A program made the translations under genes and the position numbers. Shown here in pieces: positions 26,301 to 38,300 of a stretch of 64,000 nucleotides of DNA. The stretch covers positions 32,416,141-32,480,140 of the forward strand of contig NC_087071.1 of the NCBI RefSeq assembly GCF_963678635.1, in the 5' to 3' direction. Position 1 is the first letter of the stretch. Each line of letters begins with the position of its first letter. The stretch is from Symsagittifera roscoffensis. Its lineage: Eukaryota; Xenacoelomorpha; Acoela; Convolutidae. The notes under the pieces were generated by a model. That model made no database searches. It was not told the origin of the DNA and worked only from the letters and a program-made list of their open reading frames with translations.

Positions 26301-29300
26301 TTGTCTATTTATTTCGACTGTATTTTGGTTTTGACTAGAATTTCTTATTCTACTTAGTTCTTGTGGTAGTGTTGGGTATAGGTTATATGTTGGTTCGCTT
26401 AAAGGTGCTTGTCGTTGAACTGGTTCTAGTGGTTCTGATAAACGAGCATGTCGTTCTTCAAAAGTGTATGGATTGTCTTGAAAAGAAATTCGTGTAGATG
26501 TTTGAGGATTTTGAGTAGTTGAAGGTGGTGTTGGGTTATCTTGGGATGATGTCGGTGAAGACTGATTCTGTGACTGTTGGGTAGCAATTTTTGATAGTTT
26601 TTTGAATTATTACTTTAGTGAGAAATTTTGTGTTTATTATAATATTCTTCCAAAAAAAGAATTAGAAGGATTGTTGCTAGGGCAAATGTGAGGATTGCTT
26701 TCTTTATACATTTACATATTGTCAAAATGAGGGATGATAAAAATGTTATGAAAATTACAAACAATAAAAAAATATCGGTTCTACTGAAAATTGTTCGTAT
26801 CATTTAGACAAGTTGTATGACTCGTACCTGTGGATGTAATCAAGGGTTTTGGAAAGTTGGAGGAATAGTTCGAGTATAGTGTAGAAAATTAAAAAAATGT
26901 TACAAAAAATGATTAGGATTATTAGAAAAGTTTCAAGTATATCAAAAAGAAATATTATCAAGGTTTCAAGTATTGTAAAAAAAATGTTTAAAATTTATGA
27001 GTATTTGAGTAACTGATTGAGAGAAGAGCATTTAAGAAATGATCTCTTGGTCGAATATTTTTTGCTGTTTGAGGCGATTTTCTAGTGTGGTCGGATTATT
27101 TATTAGTTTTTTGACAAGTGGGTTGAGTTCTGTAAAAAATTGTTGGGGGCAATTTTCATGGTGACTGGGAGGTCGTCTTTTTCTTTATTTTTGTTTGTCA
27201 AATGATCCGGGGTATGGTGAGATTTTTATACTTTAGGCTAATTAAAATGTTCATTTTGTTACTTTAGGCTAAGTTAACAAATTTGCTTTGGGGGTATTCG
27301 TGGTCTGAGTTGGGGAAATATTGTTGATCTTTGGGTTATTAGATAAGGGAGGGGTACGGTATTATGGTGATATTTATTTTAGTTGTCAAGTTGGAGTGGT
27401 TTGCTTATTTTTGACCTGGAGGTCGTAAAGTTATAGTTATAGATGTGCCTGGAGTTCTATATGATTCGTCTAATTGGTCTTAGTTTGAGTTAGAGAAAGT
27501 GACGGATTGGATGAATCCTATTGGTCTATTTTGAACTAGAATTATTACGTACTTGTCAGCATGTTATTTTGAAAAATGTAAATGAAAAATGTTTCGGAGG
27601 TTTCAAGATAGTGAAGTATAATGTTAAAATTACTTTTGAAATTCCACTTTCTTTAAAATTTTAGATTGGGGGATGAATATTTTATAGTTTTTACGTGGTT
27701 GATTTCGGAGTCTTGTTGTTTTTCTATTTTCTGATTTGTCGATTTGTTCTTGGGGTATTATTTGTTCGGTCATTTTTCTATTTTTTCTTTGTTTTGGTGA
27801 TTCTTTATGGTTTTGTGTATTGATTTTGGTGGCGATTGGTTTTGTGTTTTGATTTTCGGTGGGGTTATCATTTTGTTCTGTGTTTTTCAGATGTGGTTCA
27901 TTTTGAATGATTTTTAATCCTGTGAAAGAATATAATTGAGTTAATTCGCGGAGTGCGTATTCTTTTGGGTAATAAGGTAATAGGTTGTTTCGATGTTGAA
28001 CGATTTCTTTTTTGTTTGAGTCGGTAATTTTATATGTGACATCAGTGGGTTTTGCAATTATTTGGTATGGTCCTTTTCGAAGGGGCTGTAATTTTTTAGA
28101 AATTCCTTTTTGAGTATTAAAATTAGGTATTAAAACAAATGTTCCAATTTTTAATTCGGAGGCTGGTGTAAAACGTGAATTGATTTGTTCATTAATGTTT
28201 TGTCTTTGTAATAACTTTTTTGTTATTTTTTGATAAATTTCATTGTGTTTTTTATCTCTATTTAGAATCCATTCGGTGTGTGTACCGGAGGCTAGTTTAA
28301 GAATTTGTGGGTGATGAAAATGATCTTCATCGTGTGTATGTAAAGGTAGGTTATAACAAATTGAATCTTTATTTGGTTGACAATAACCTTGTGCGTTTTT
28401 ATGAGAATTTGCTGTAAACATTATTGGTTTGCGTGGCTTTTGGTTAAAAACCATTTCGTATGGTGACATTCCTAAAGTTGTCGTTATTTGTGAATTATAT
28501 GCTAAGGGAAATAATTTTACATCTGCTGACCATTCGGTATATTTTGTATCATTTCCGTTGATGATACATCTAAGATATTCTTGTAATGAACGGTTCATAC
28601 CTTCGACTAAGCCGTTTGTCCAAGGTGCATGAGATGTACGTGGTTTGTGTTTAATGTTATATAAATGACATAGTGTGATAATTTCATTATTTATGAATTC
28701 TGTACCGTTGTCTGTAACTAAAATTTCTGGTAGTCCGAATTTTGCTATCCAGTGTTCATAGAGTGTTGTGTAAGCGTAATAAGCGTTACAATGTGGTACT
28801 GGGTTAAGTGCTACATAATGTGTAAATGCGTCAACAATTACCATAATGTACGAGTTTCCTTCTGATGAGGGTGAAATTGGTCCTTTGGTATCAAATGAGA
28901 TACGATGGTTAAAGTACAAGCTTTGTCCTTTAAAATCTTGTTTTTGTGCTATTTGTTTTTGATTTGGGTAAGGTTTATTTAGTTGACATACTATACAGTC
29001 ATTGCATAGTACTTTTATCCAAATTGGTGCATTTGGGAAGTAAAAATTTTGTATAAAATTTGAATATGTTTTTTCTGATCCAGAGTGTCCTTTAATATTT
29101 TGTGTATGTGAAATATTAAAAGCTATAAGAATCATACTTAAAGGGAGGCAGGGAACTGTGGATTCATTCAGGTTATACTCTAAAAGGTCTGTATTTTCGT
29201 TAATTGTTGTGTTGTTAAATTTGCGAAAGTATCGGAGGAGTGTTTTGTTTCCTAGAATGGTTGAATCTGCTTTGATAGGTTTAGTTTTATATTTGTGCCA

Positions 29301-32300
29301 TGATTTCAGTTGTCGAATTACTGGGTCAAGGTTTTGATATTGTTTCAGTGTTGAAATTGTAATTATTTCTGTTGGGGGGAGAAAAATGTTTTCGATTTCT
29401 AATTTAGATAAGGGTATTGTATCAAGTGGGTCGTGAAGGTCAAAAACTTGATTTATTGTGTATTTTGAATCATTTGTTTGTGGTCCTGATAAATTTATTT
29501 TATCAGTTAAATCTTCTTTTTCAATTAGTGGAAAATGGTCTTTCTTAGGCGGGTGTTGTTTTGTTCGTTTTTGTTGGGTGTTATTTTTTATCCATTGAGA
29601 ATATGGGATTGGTTTGAAAGTTGATGTTCCAAGTAGATCAACTTCATAATGATTATTTTGACAATCTAAATAAAGTGGGAAATGTTGTAAATTATTTATT
29701 TGTGATTGTTCAATATCAGTTTTTACTGCATATTTGCATTCCAATCGGGGTGATGTTTCGTTTTCTGCAAGGTAGAATTTTATGTTTTTGGGTATTTCAA
29801 CTGTTGTTTTTCGTGTAAGTAATTCAGGTGGTGTATTTCGACTTAAGGTGTCTGGTAATGCAAGATTTTTTCCTGCAGTCCAAACTATATGTAAGTTTGG
29901 AAATTTCATTAGAATTAGTTGAAATCTGTAAACTCGGTGGTTTGGGTTAGATTTTTGTGTAAAGAGAAAGATGATTGGTTTATGGTCTGTGAATAGAACT
30001 GTTGGATGTTTTGATCCAAGTATCAGAAATTCATATTCTGTCAGTGTATATATTATGGCTGTACATTCTCTCATTAGAGTTGAGAGTCGTAGCTCTGCTT
30101 GAGTGAATAATCGAGAATTTGCTGATATGAGGTTCATTTTATTTGTACCATTATGTGATTGTAATAGTGCTGCACCGATGCCAAAGTTCGAAGCATCGCA
30201 CATTGCATAAAATGGTTGATTTGAATCTGGAATTGTGTTTGAAATTTGTTCAGTTAAAAGTTTCTTTATTTCTTCAAATCGTGTTTGATGTTCTGTGTTC
30301 CATTCAAAATTATTTTGTTGTCTAAGGATGTTATAAAATGGTCGTAGATATAATTGCATTTTATAAACATATTTACTTAAAAAGTTTAACATTCCAAGAA
30401 ATTCTTGGATTTTCTTTTTATTTGTTGGTGGTTGAAGTTTTTGAATAGCGTCAATGCGTGATTTCAATGGAGTAGATTCCATACTGTTGTGTTATGTTGC
30501 ATATATCTTTTAAGTAGTGGTCTATGATTTGTCTTTTGATTTTTACATCTGGGAACTCTGTTTTACATGGACTAATTCCGGGTTCAAATAAATTTAATAG
30601 TAAATTTTTGCAAAATATATGCTGTCCTCTATCAGTGGTTGCATCTACTATAAAGGGGAAAATATCATCATCATCTGGACTTTCTTCACCTGGGGTGTGC
30701 GTTGAGCTCATTTTTTCGTTCGATGACTGTTAATATGTAATTATCAATGTGTCTAATTGGTTGATTCCAATTGTATAAATGTACTGGTTTGTGTTTATAC
30801 TGCTTTTTTATTCTTCTTTTTCCTCTTTTTGATGAATTTGAAGTTGTTTCTGAGTCAGAGAAATATAATTGATCGTGAAGTGGGCAATTTTTATCTATTG
30901 ATTCTTTTAGTTTGTAAAGTTCGTCTAAACTGTTGGTTTCTGATTCTGAAAATGCGTTTCGATTTTTTGAAAATCTTTTTCGTGTTATTTGTCTTTGTTT
31001 CGTTATTATTTTTCTTTTTAGTGTTTGTCGTTTTGTTCGAATGTATCCAACTGTTTGTGTATGAGGTGTGATTACAAGGTCGTATTTTTTGTTATCTATT
31101 TCACAATTGTGTAAAACGATTGTTTGTTTATTTCCTAGGTTTTTAAATGACATAAGGTTTAGGATGACGGATGCAAAAGGTTGTTAAATGATTTCTATTT
31201 TCTTAAACTGTTAGTTCTTACGATTTTTTGGTTAGCTTAACCTGGGTCTGTTTGTTCAGGGTTGGAGAGAAAAGTATATCGATTCCGAAGAATGATTTTA
31301 TACTTTCTCGTGGCTAATATAAGCTAAGGTGTTAACTTACTTAATCTTACTTAGGGGTAGTGATTGTGTTCAAGGGTTGGAGAATAGTAAATCGATCCAC
31401 AAGGTTCAGGTATAATTAGAACGCGAGTAGTTCGTTAGATACTATTTTAAACTTACTAAGTCTAAGATTTATCCTGGGTCTGGTAAGAGGGGGGGTCAAG
31501 TGAAGGATGAATAACCGAAGTTCTTCACTGTTTATCCTAATTTGAATGATTAGTTTTGTTTAAAAATTTCTATTAGTCTTGGGTCTTTAGAAAGGGTTGG
31601 GTAGTGAATCGACGTTTGAGGTCGTTAGACACTAATTAAGTGGGTGGGGGAGAACAAAGTTGTTCTGTTTGATCCAAGGATAAGCCTTGATGATCAAATT
31701 TGAAATTTAATTAAGTAGAAAATGATTTAAGATCCAAGGATAAGCCTTGATGATCTGGTTTTAAAATTAAGTGAATTTAAGTTTTAATAAAATTTTAAAT
31801 GTGTGTAAAGGAAAGATTTAGTGTTTTGATGATATTAGTGGGTTTATGATTGCTGTTATGTTTTAGGTGATGGAGCTGGAACAACAGGATGATTTATGAT
31901 TACTAACCATTTATTGTCAAGCTACTAATTTTTATTTTTATTTTTCAATAAATATTTTTCAAACATATTTTGTATATTACTGCAGAGTTTTAGGAAAACG
32001 ATCTTAGATCTTTTTATCAATCGTTATTGTATATTAATAATTTTGTTTAGCGCCTGAAATGATTTTGAAGATTAACTTCAAGGTTTTATGTTTGCAAATG
32101 AAAATCTAAATTCATTGCCAGTAGTATTCTAAATATAAAAGTTTGTTCTGGTTTTTGCCTAACTATCATATAGCTATATGGCAAGTTTCTACTTTGTCGT
32201 ATGTCGTCTCTGGTTCGAGGTCTTCTTCCAATTCCGGGTAGTTCTGTTATCGTTCGGAATATTGGCTCTGATCTATTGAGTCGTAGAGACATTTCGATTA

Positions 32301-35300
32301 AATTATTGTCGTATAACATTTTTTAAATGTTTTTGTCTAATTTCTAATCTATTTTGGTTAATTCTAAGCTATTAAGGTCTTGTTCGAGACTTATGGTCGC
32401 ACCAGATGAGTTAGGACCGAGTTGGTTAACTCATAGAGTAATTTCGGATAGGGTACACCGTCTGCTCGTCACGCTATCTTATTTTCGGCCGGATAGATTC
32501 GTGCAACTTCTTAGTCTAATACCGATCCTAATCTTACTCTTATACTATCTAGTCTCAGGTTGTTTAACTAGTCTCTGCTAGGCTCAATAGATCTAGGGTA
32601 TACTGGTTTATTGCGGCTGCTGAAGTGCTCGGGAGAGTCCAACTAATTTCTAAGTTAAATTCAAATCTCTCTGGTGCTGAAATTACAAGTAACTTCAGCA
32701 CTTACAAATAAGTGGGTTGTTAGTTAGATGGATCATGATTGGTTAATATTAAATACTTTACATTGGTAAAATATCTAAATTATCCAATCATAAAATGTAG
32801 TTTAGATCAGGTTCCAGTATTAATCAAACCAATGAGTGCGATCAGCGTTAAATTCTCTGCATTTATCTATACATTAATTATTACAAAATTGCAAATTCAA
32901 GAAATTTGGGGGAATTGAGTACAAATACACGTGAAGGTTTGCCCAGACAAGAAAGTTTAAAAAATGGTTTCAGCTGAACAAAGTTAAATACTCAAAAAAT
33001 TCGGCTATTAATTTTATCAGCTTGATTTTAGCTGATCAGATTCAACCACTTTATTCTCAATTCAAGGTTTCAAGATATAAAAAAATGATTAGCGATGGCT
33101 TAATGCATGAGATCAAAGTTTTAAAAAATTTCGGGTAATAAGGTCTAAATTGAAACCTAGCAAAAAAAAGAGAAAAAAGCAACTGCACTTAGTTCGATTG
33201 TAAATTGTAGTTTACTTTTTAGAGAATATTTAAAAGAAAAATAAAAACAAATCCTCACAAAACACGTTTGACCCAATAGCAAGAAAGTGTTCAAAAGTCT
33301 CAATAGAAGCTTAATTGGCTCTTTTCCAGTTTTCCAGCCCCCTCAGAAAATTTCAAAATATAGATGTTCAAAATTTGTTCACACGGCATTTCGCATGTAA
33401 GAAATGTTGTAAAAATTTGTCCACATGTTCACACTAGCAAGTTTTAATGCAAATTACAAAACGAAAAGTTTTTTTAAAAACATTTTCATCTATCAAATTC
33501 TCGAAAAAATCGAAGGGGGAAACTTGAAAAGAGCCGCTTAATCGAAGCTTAAGTAATATGGTATTCCAATTATGAAAATCTCAACTTTATTGCAAAGATT
33601 GACTCTTCGTCTTTCCGTTCTCGATTATTTTAAAAATCTGTATAGTAAGACGTACTCCTCATTCTAACAAGTTTTTGTTTTGTCAGAGAAATTTTTTTAG
33701 GGAATATTTGAATATAGATTCAAACAAAGTAGAAAGAGCTTGATTTTGGAACCACCCTATAACCACCCAATCAAATTTTTGCATAAATATGGGTGAACAA
33801 AAGTACCAGTAGAAAACTCTGTTCACCACTCCGGAACATCAAGTACTGAACATCAAGTCCGGTTCAAGAACTAAAATAAAAAGTTCAAAATAAAACTGCT
33901 TAGGACTCTTTTAAATCAACCGTGTTAGTGATTAAATGACACTGCAACCCGATACATAATAAAAAAATATGGGTCTTTTTTATTCTGCCAAATTATTTCA
34001 AATTTGCGTGTTTTGTTAAAATTAAAAAATAAATGTAGAGAAAAAATAGTGATTGGACTGAATGGACTGTTTGGTCTGGTTAAAGGAAACGCAATCCCTT
34101 GACTTTTTTTCCTGGAGCTAATGTTTGTGTTTTTTTGTCTGGGTAAATTGTAAGGTTTATGTGAAAAAAAATCATGGTTAATTCACCAGACTTTCATTCG
34201 TTTTGCTGTTCTTTGTTTTCGTGTATATAGTCTGTAATGTATTAAAATAAGAAATATGAGGTTTATCTATCACGGTAAGAATGAGCAGAGCGTGTTAAAG
34301 TCTTTCTCAAGAAATCTCAAATGTTTGGATAAAGATCTCAAACCGCTTCATCTAATTGACTTTGGGCGATGGCATATAATGAGAAGGTTATAAAAAAAAT
34401 GGTTTCAGCTGAACAAAGTTAAATACTCAAAATTTTCGTCTATTAAATTTATCAACTTGATTTTAGCTGATCAGATTCAACCACATTATTCTCAATTCAA
34501 GGTTTCAAGATATAAAAAATTGATTAGCGATGGCTTAATGCATGAGATCAAAGTTTATAAAAATTTCGGGTAAAAAGTTTAAGTCTTAATTGAATCCTAG
34601 CAAAAAAAGAGAAAAAAGCAACTGCACTTAGTTCGATTGTAAATTGTAGTTGTTTACTTTTTAGAGAATATTTAAAAGAAAAATAAAAACAAATTCTCAC
34701 AAAACATGTTTTGACCCAAAAGCAAGAAAGTGTTCAAAAGTCTCAATAGAAGCTTAATTGGCTCTTTTCCAGTTTTCCAGCCCCCTCATAAAATTTCAAC
34801 ATAAAACTGTTCAAAATTTGTTCACACGAAATTTCGCATGTAAGAAATGTTGTAAAAATTTGTTCACATGTTCACACTAGCAAGTTTTAATGCAATTTAC
34901 AGATAAAAAATTTTTTTTTAAAAAATTTTCATCTATCAAATTCTCGAAAAAATCGAAGAGGGAAACTCTAAAAGAGCCGCTTAATCGAAGCTTAAGTAAT
35001 ATGGTATTCCAATTATGAAAATCTTAACTTTAATGCAAAGATTGACTCTTCGTCTTTCCGTTCTCGATTATTTTAAAAAATTGTATAGTAAGACGTACTC
35101 CTCATTCTAACAAGTTTTTGTTTTGTCAGAGAAATTTTTTTAGGGAATATTTGAATATAGATTCAAACAAAGTAGAAAGAGCTTGATTTTGGAACCACCC
35201 TATAACCACCCAATCAAATTTTTGCATAAATATGGGTGAACAAAAGTACCAGTAGAAAATTCTCTTCACCACTTCGGAACATCAAGTACTGAACATCAAG

Positions 35301-38300
35301 TCCGGTTCAAGAACTAAAATAAAAAGTTCAAAATAAAACTGCTTAGGACTCTTTTAAATCAACCGTGTTAGTGATTAAATGACACTGCAACCCGAGACAT
35401 AATAAGAAAATATGGGTCTTTTTTATTCTGCCAAATTAGTTCAAATTTGGGTGTTTTGTTAAATTTAAAAAATAAATGTAGAGAAAAAATAGTGATTGGA
35501 CTGAATGGACTGTTTGGTCTGGTTAAAGGAAACGCAATCCCTTGACTTTTTTCCTGGAGCTAATATTTGTGTTTTTTTTGTCTGGGTAAATTGTAAGGTT
35601 TATGTGAAACAAAAAATCATGGTTAATTCACCAGACTTTCATTCGTTTTGCTGTTCTTTATTTTAGTGTGTACAGTCTGTAATGTATTAAAATAAGAAAT
35701 ATGAGGTTTATCTATCACGGTAAGAATGAGCAGAGCGTGTTTAAGTCTTTCTCAAGAAATCTCAAATGTTTGGCTAAAGATCTCAAACCGCTTCATCTAA
35801 TTGACTTTGAGCGGTGGCATATAATGAGTAGGTTATAAAAAAATTGCTCGAGATTCGAGATTTTGGAAAAAGTTCGTACCATGCTTCGGGACGGTAAGTT
35901 TCAGATGTCAAGTTTCAAAAAAAACATAAATTTAGGTATTAGGTTTTCCTTTTTTTTTGTAAATTAATTGAAATGCTCAGTCAATTTTTGTCTGTTCTAA
36001 GCTAAACTCAAACAAGTTGAAACTATGCTGAAAAAATTTGAATCATCAAAAACTCAAAGTTACTGAGAAAAAAAAATAACAAGGTAAAGTATATACATCA
36101 TTACTGCAAAACTTACAATAAATTATAAATTGCATAGAAATTTTTTTCATAAATATTGTGAAAATAAAATCAAATCTAGCTTACATCAAATTTTTCGAAT
36201 TTTTCTGAATGCTTATAAATTGCGCAAATTATTGTTTCTTTTGAAATTTTCGCTGAACTGTTTGCTGATATGTTTTTGTTAACCAAGAAAAGTCGGTTTT
36301 TGCGTCCCCGTAGAAATGGCCAATCTTAAAAATCGTACAGTCTTCTTTTCATGATCTTCTCTATCATTACATGGAGCTTGATTTATCAATGCGAAAACAA
36401 ATGCCTTGTTAGCTGAGGGTTTTTTATCAGCTGACTATGGCTTAAAAAAATTGAATCCAAATTTTTTCAAATTTCTGCACAAGTGAAAAAATATTCTTTT
36501 TTGCAAAGTTTTATAAAAGTATTGAAAGCTCCCAATTGAAAACAAAGTTGATTATTTTATCTTGCTTTTGTCTGAACGTTGATACGTTTTTGTTATTTCG
36601 TTTTTCAGGTGAAGAGAATTCAAAATTACAAAAACACATGACTCTTTTAGCTTATGATTTTTACGAAAACTAATCTGTTTTCATGACTGGAGAAGAGTTT
36701 GTGATATTCAAACGCACAAGATTCACAGTTAACTTTTTTATACATCTGAAGATAGCTTAAATCACTAGAATAATTACAATAACAAGAAAAACTAAAAGAA
36801 ATTTCTCACTGAAATAAAATTTCAGAAAAATTGATCTATTTTAGCGACTGAAAAAGAAAACTGAAGAAAAGAAAACCCACCGCGAGCACAACTATTCCCT
36901 CACTTTCGTTACGAAATTCGGAACAGTTTTCTAGTTTTTGATCCATTTCAATATTTTTGATGTTAAAAGAAACATTAATGACTATGTGAAAACGAGTATT
37001 CGGAAGAAAATGGATTACTAAAACAACCCTAGAAAACATTGTTATCGAGATTTTTTTTTCTCAACGGATCTCGCAATAAAACGCTATTGAATTCGTTTTG
37101 CATCTTGTTTAAAATAAACAAAGCACGAGCAGCCAAAACCCAGCTTTTCGAAACAAATATAACGTGTGTGACATCTGGTATCTTTTACGATAATAAAAGG
37201 AACAAATACAAATTCAGCAGTGAAGGACTGAACAAATGAGCATTGGAAGACGCTGGAGATAGACCGATGGCCAATAAGTTGACAGTTTTTGTATAAGGAT
37301 TTCAATCTAAAATCATATAATGGCCACTCGAGAACAACCTAAGACAAGACTGAGTGTTTTTAACCCAAAAAAGAAGTAAATTCATCTGAGGCTCACTTTT
37401 ATCAAAAATTGTATGAAGTTTTCAAAACAATGTTGCTTAAACATTGCTTCTATACTCTACACAAAATTCTCTGTAGCTCAATGTTAGCCTATTTGTTTAG
37501 CTTATGTTTAACATTTAGATAATTAGCGCTGAGAAAAATTTGCAAAAACTTGAGAAACTCTGAGAAATTTTCAAAATGTTCAAATTCTTCTTATTATCGT
37601 CATGATACACAAACTTTATAACCATTATCGTCATCCATTTTAGACTCGATGACATATTTTGATATAAGGCAAAACGATGATTGAGCTATGCATTATCTTG
37701 TTTAATGATAAAGCATTCCCTTTCTTAATTGATTGGAGTTTTGAGAGCCAAAACCTAAAATTGTACCATCCTAAACCTTTTATCCTAATACATTGGGGGA
37801 AAATAAACCCTAAAAGATACTAATAGGACAACAAGCAGCATCTGACAGTGAGTACCTCAGAAATGCTCGGAGCTAACTTGAATTTGTATTTGTGTGTATA
37901 AAACCCCAAATACTTGAATGTAAAAAACACCAGGTATATCAGAAATATGATAAGTCAGCGCGGGCATTCGTCAACTAAACTGATTATTCTGTTTGAAAAC
38001 TAGAGGATCTTACTACCATTATTGACGTCTATTTTTACTAGCTAAACACAAAAAGTTAAACCTGACTCGCGTTCCCTGCTCCTCAAAACCTCAAATGCTT
38101 GCATCAAATTCCAGCCCAAAGTTTTTAACAGGTTTCGCTAAATGTTGACGCAGCGCAAAACGTTGGTGGTTGGGTACTTTTATGGTATTAAAAAAACAAG
38201 AAAAAACAGATTGACTAAACATAAAAAAATATATTTGTATATCTATTTTTTTGTTAGAAATCTTTGCAACGCCACTAAGCATTGATTCAAGAGGAAAGAA

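Larger units (their letters stand above)
19041..32816 (-). mobile_element. Endogenous-retrovirus-like Ty3/gypsy element with env and extra ORFs, internally deleted
   Basis: A 13,776-bp insertion on the minus strand, bounded by identical 410-bp LTRs that begin TG and end CA. The target-site duplication is GTAT (19,037-19,040 and 32,817-32,820). Reading 5' to 3' it has a 1.25-kb leader, a 155-codon basic frame, an 86-codon frame, a pol remnant (thumb, RNase H, integrase), a 62-codon hydrophobic frame, a 377-codon frame without a start codon, env (872 residues) and a 601-residue post-env frame, then 1.6 kb of non-coding DNA. The integrase has a GPY/F-type module, which places it in Ty3/gypsy. 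No gag, protease or YxDD palm was found. Identical LTRs indicate a recent insertion. Confidence 0.93.

Noticed and set aside
30686-30711. A -1 ribosomal frameshift at the A-rich overlap of the 155- and 86-residue frames
   Set aside because: The heptamer A AAA AAT is in the right register, but a -1 slip leads straight to TGA. The second frame is in the +1 register and has its own ATG.
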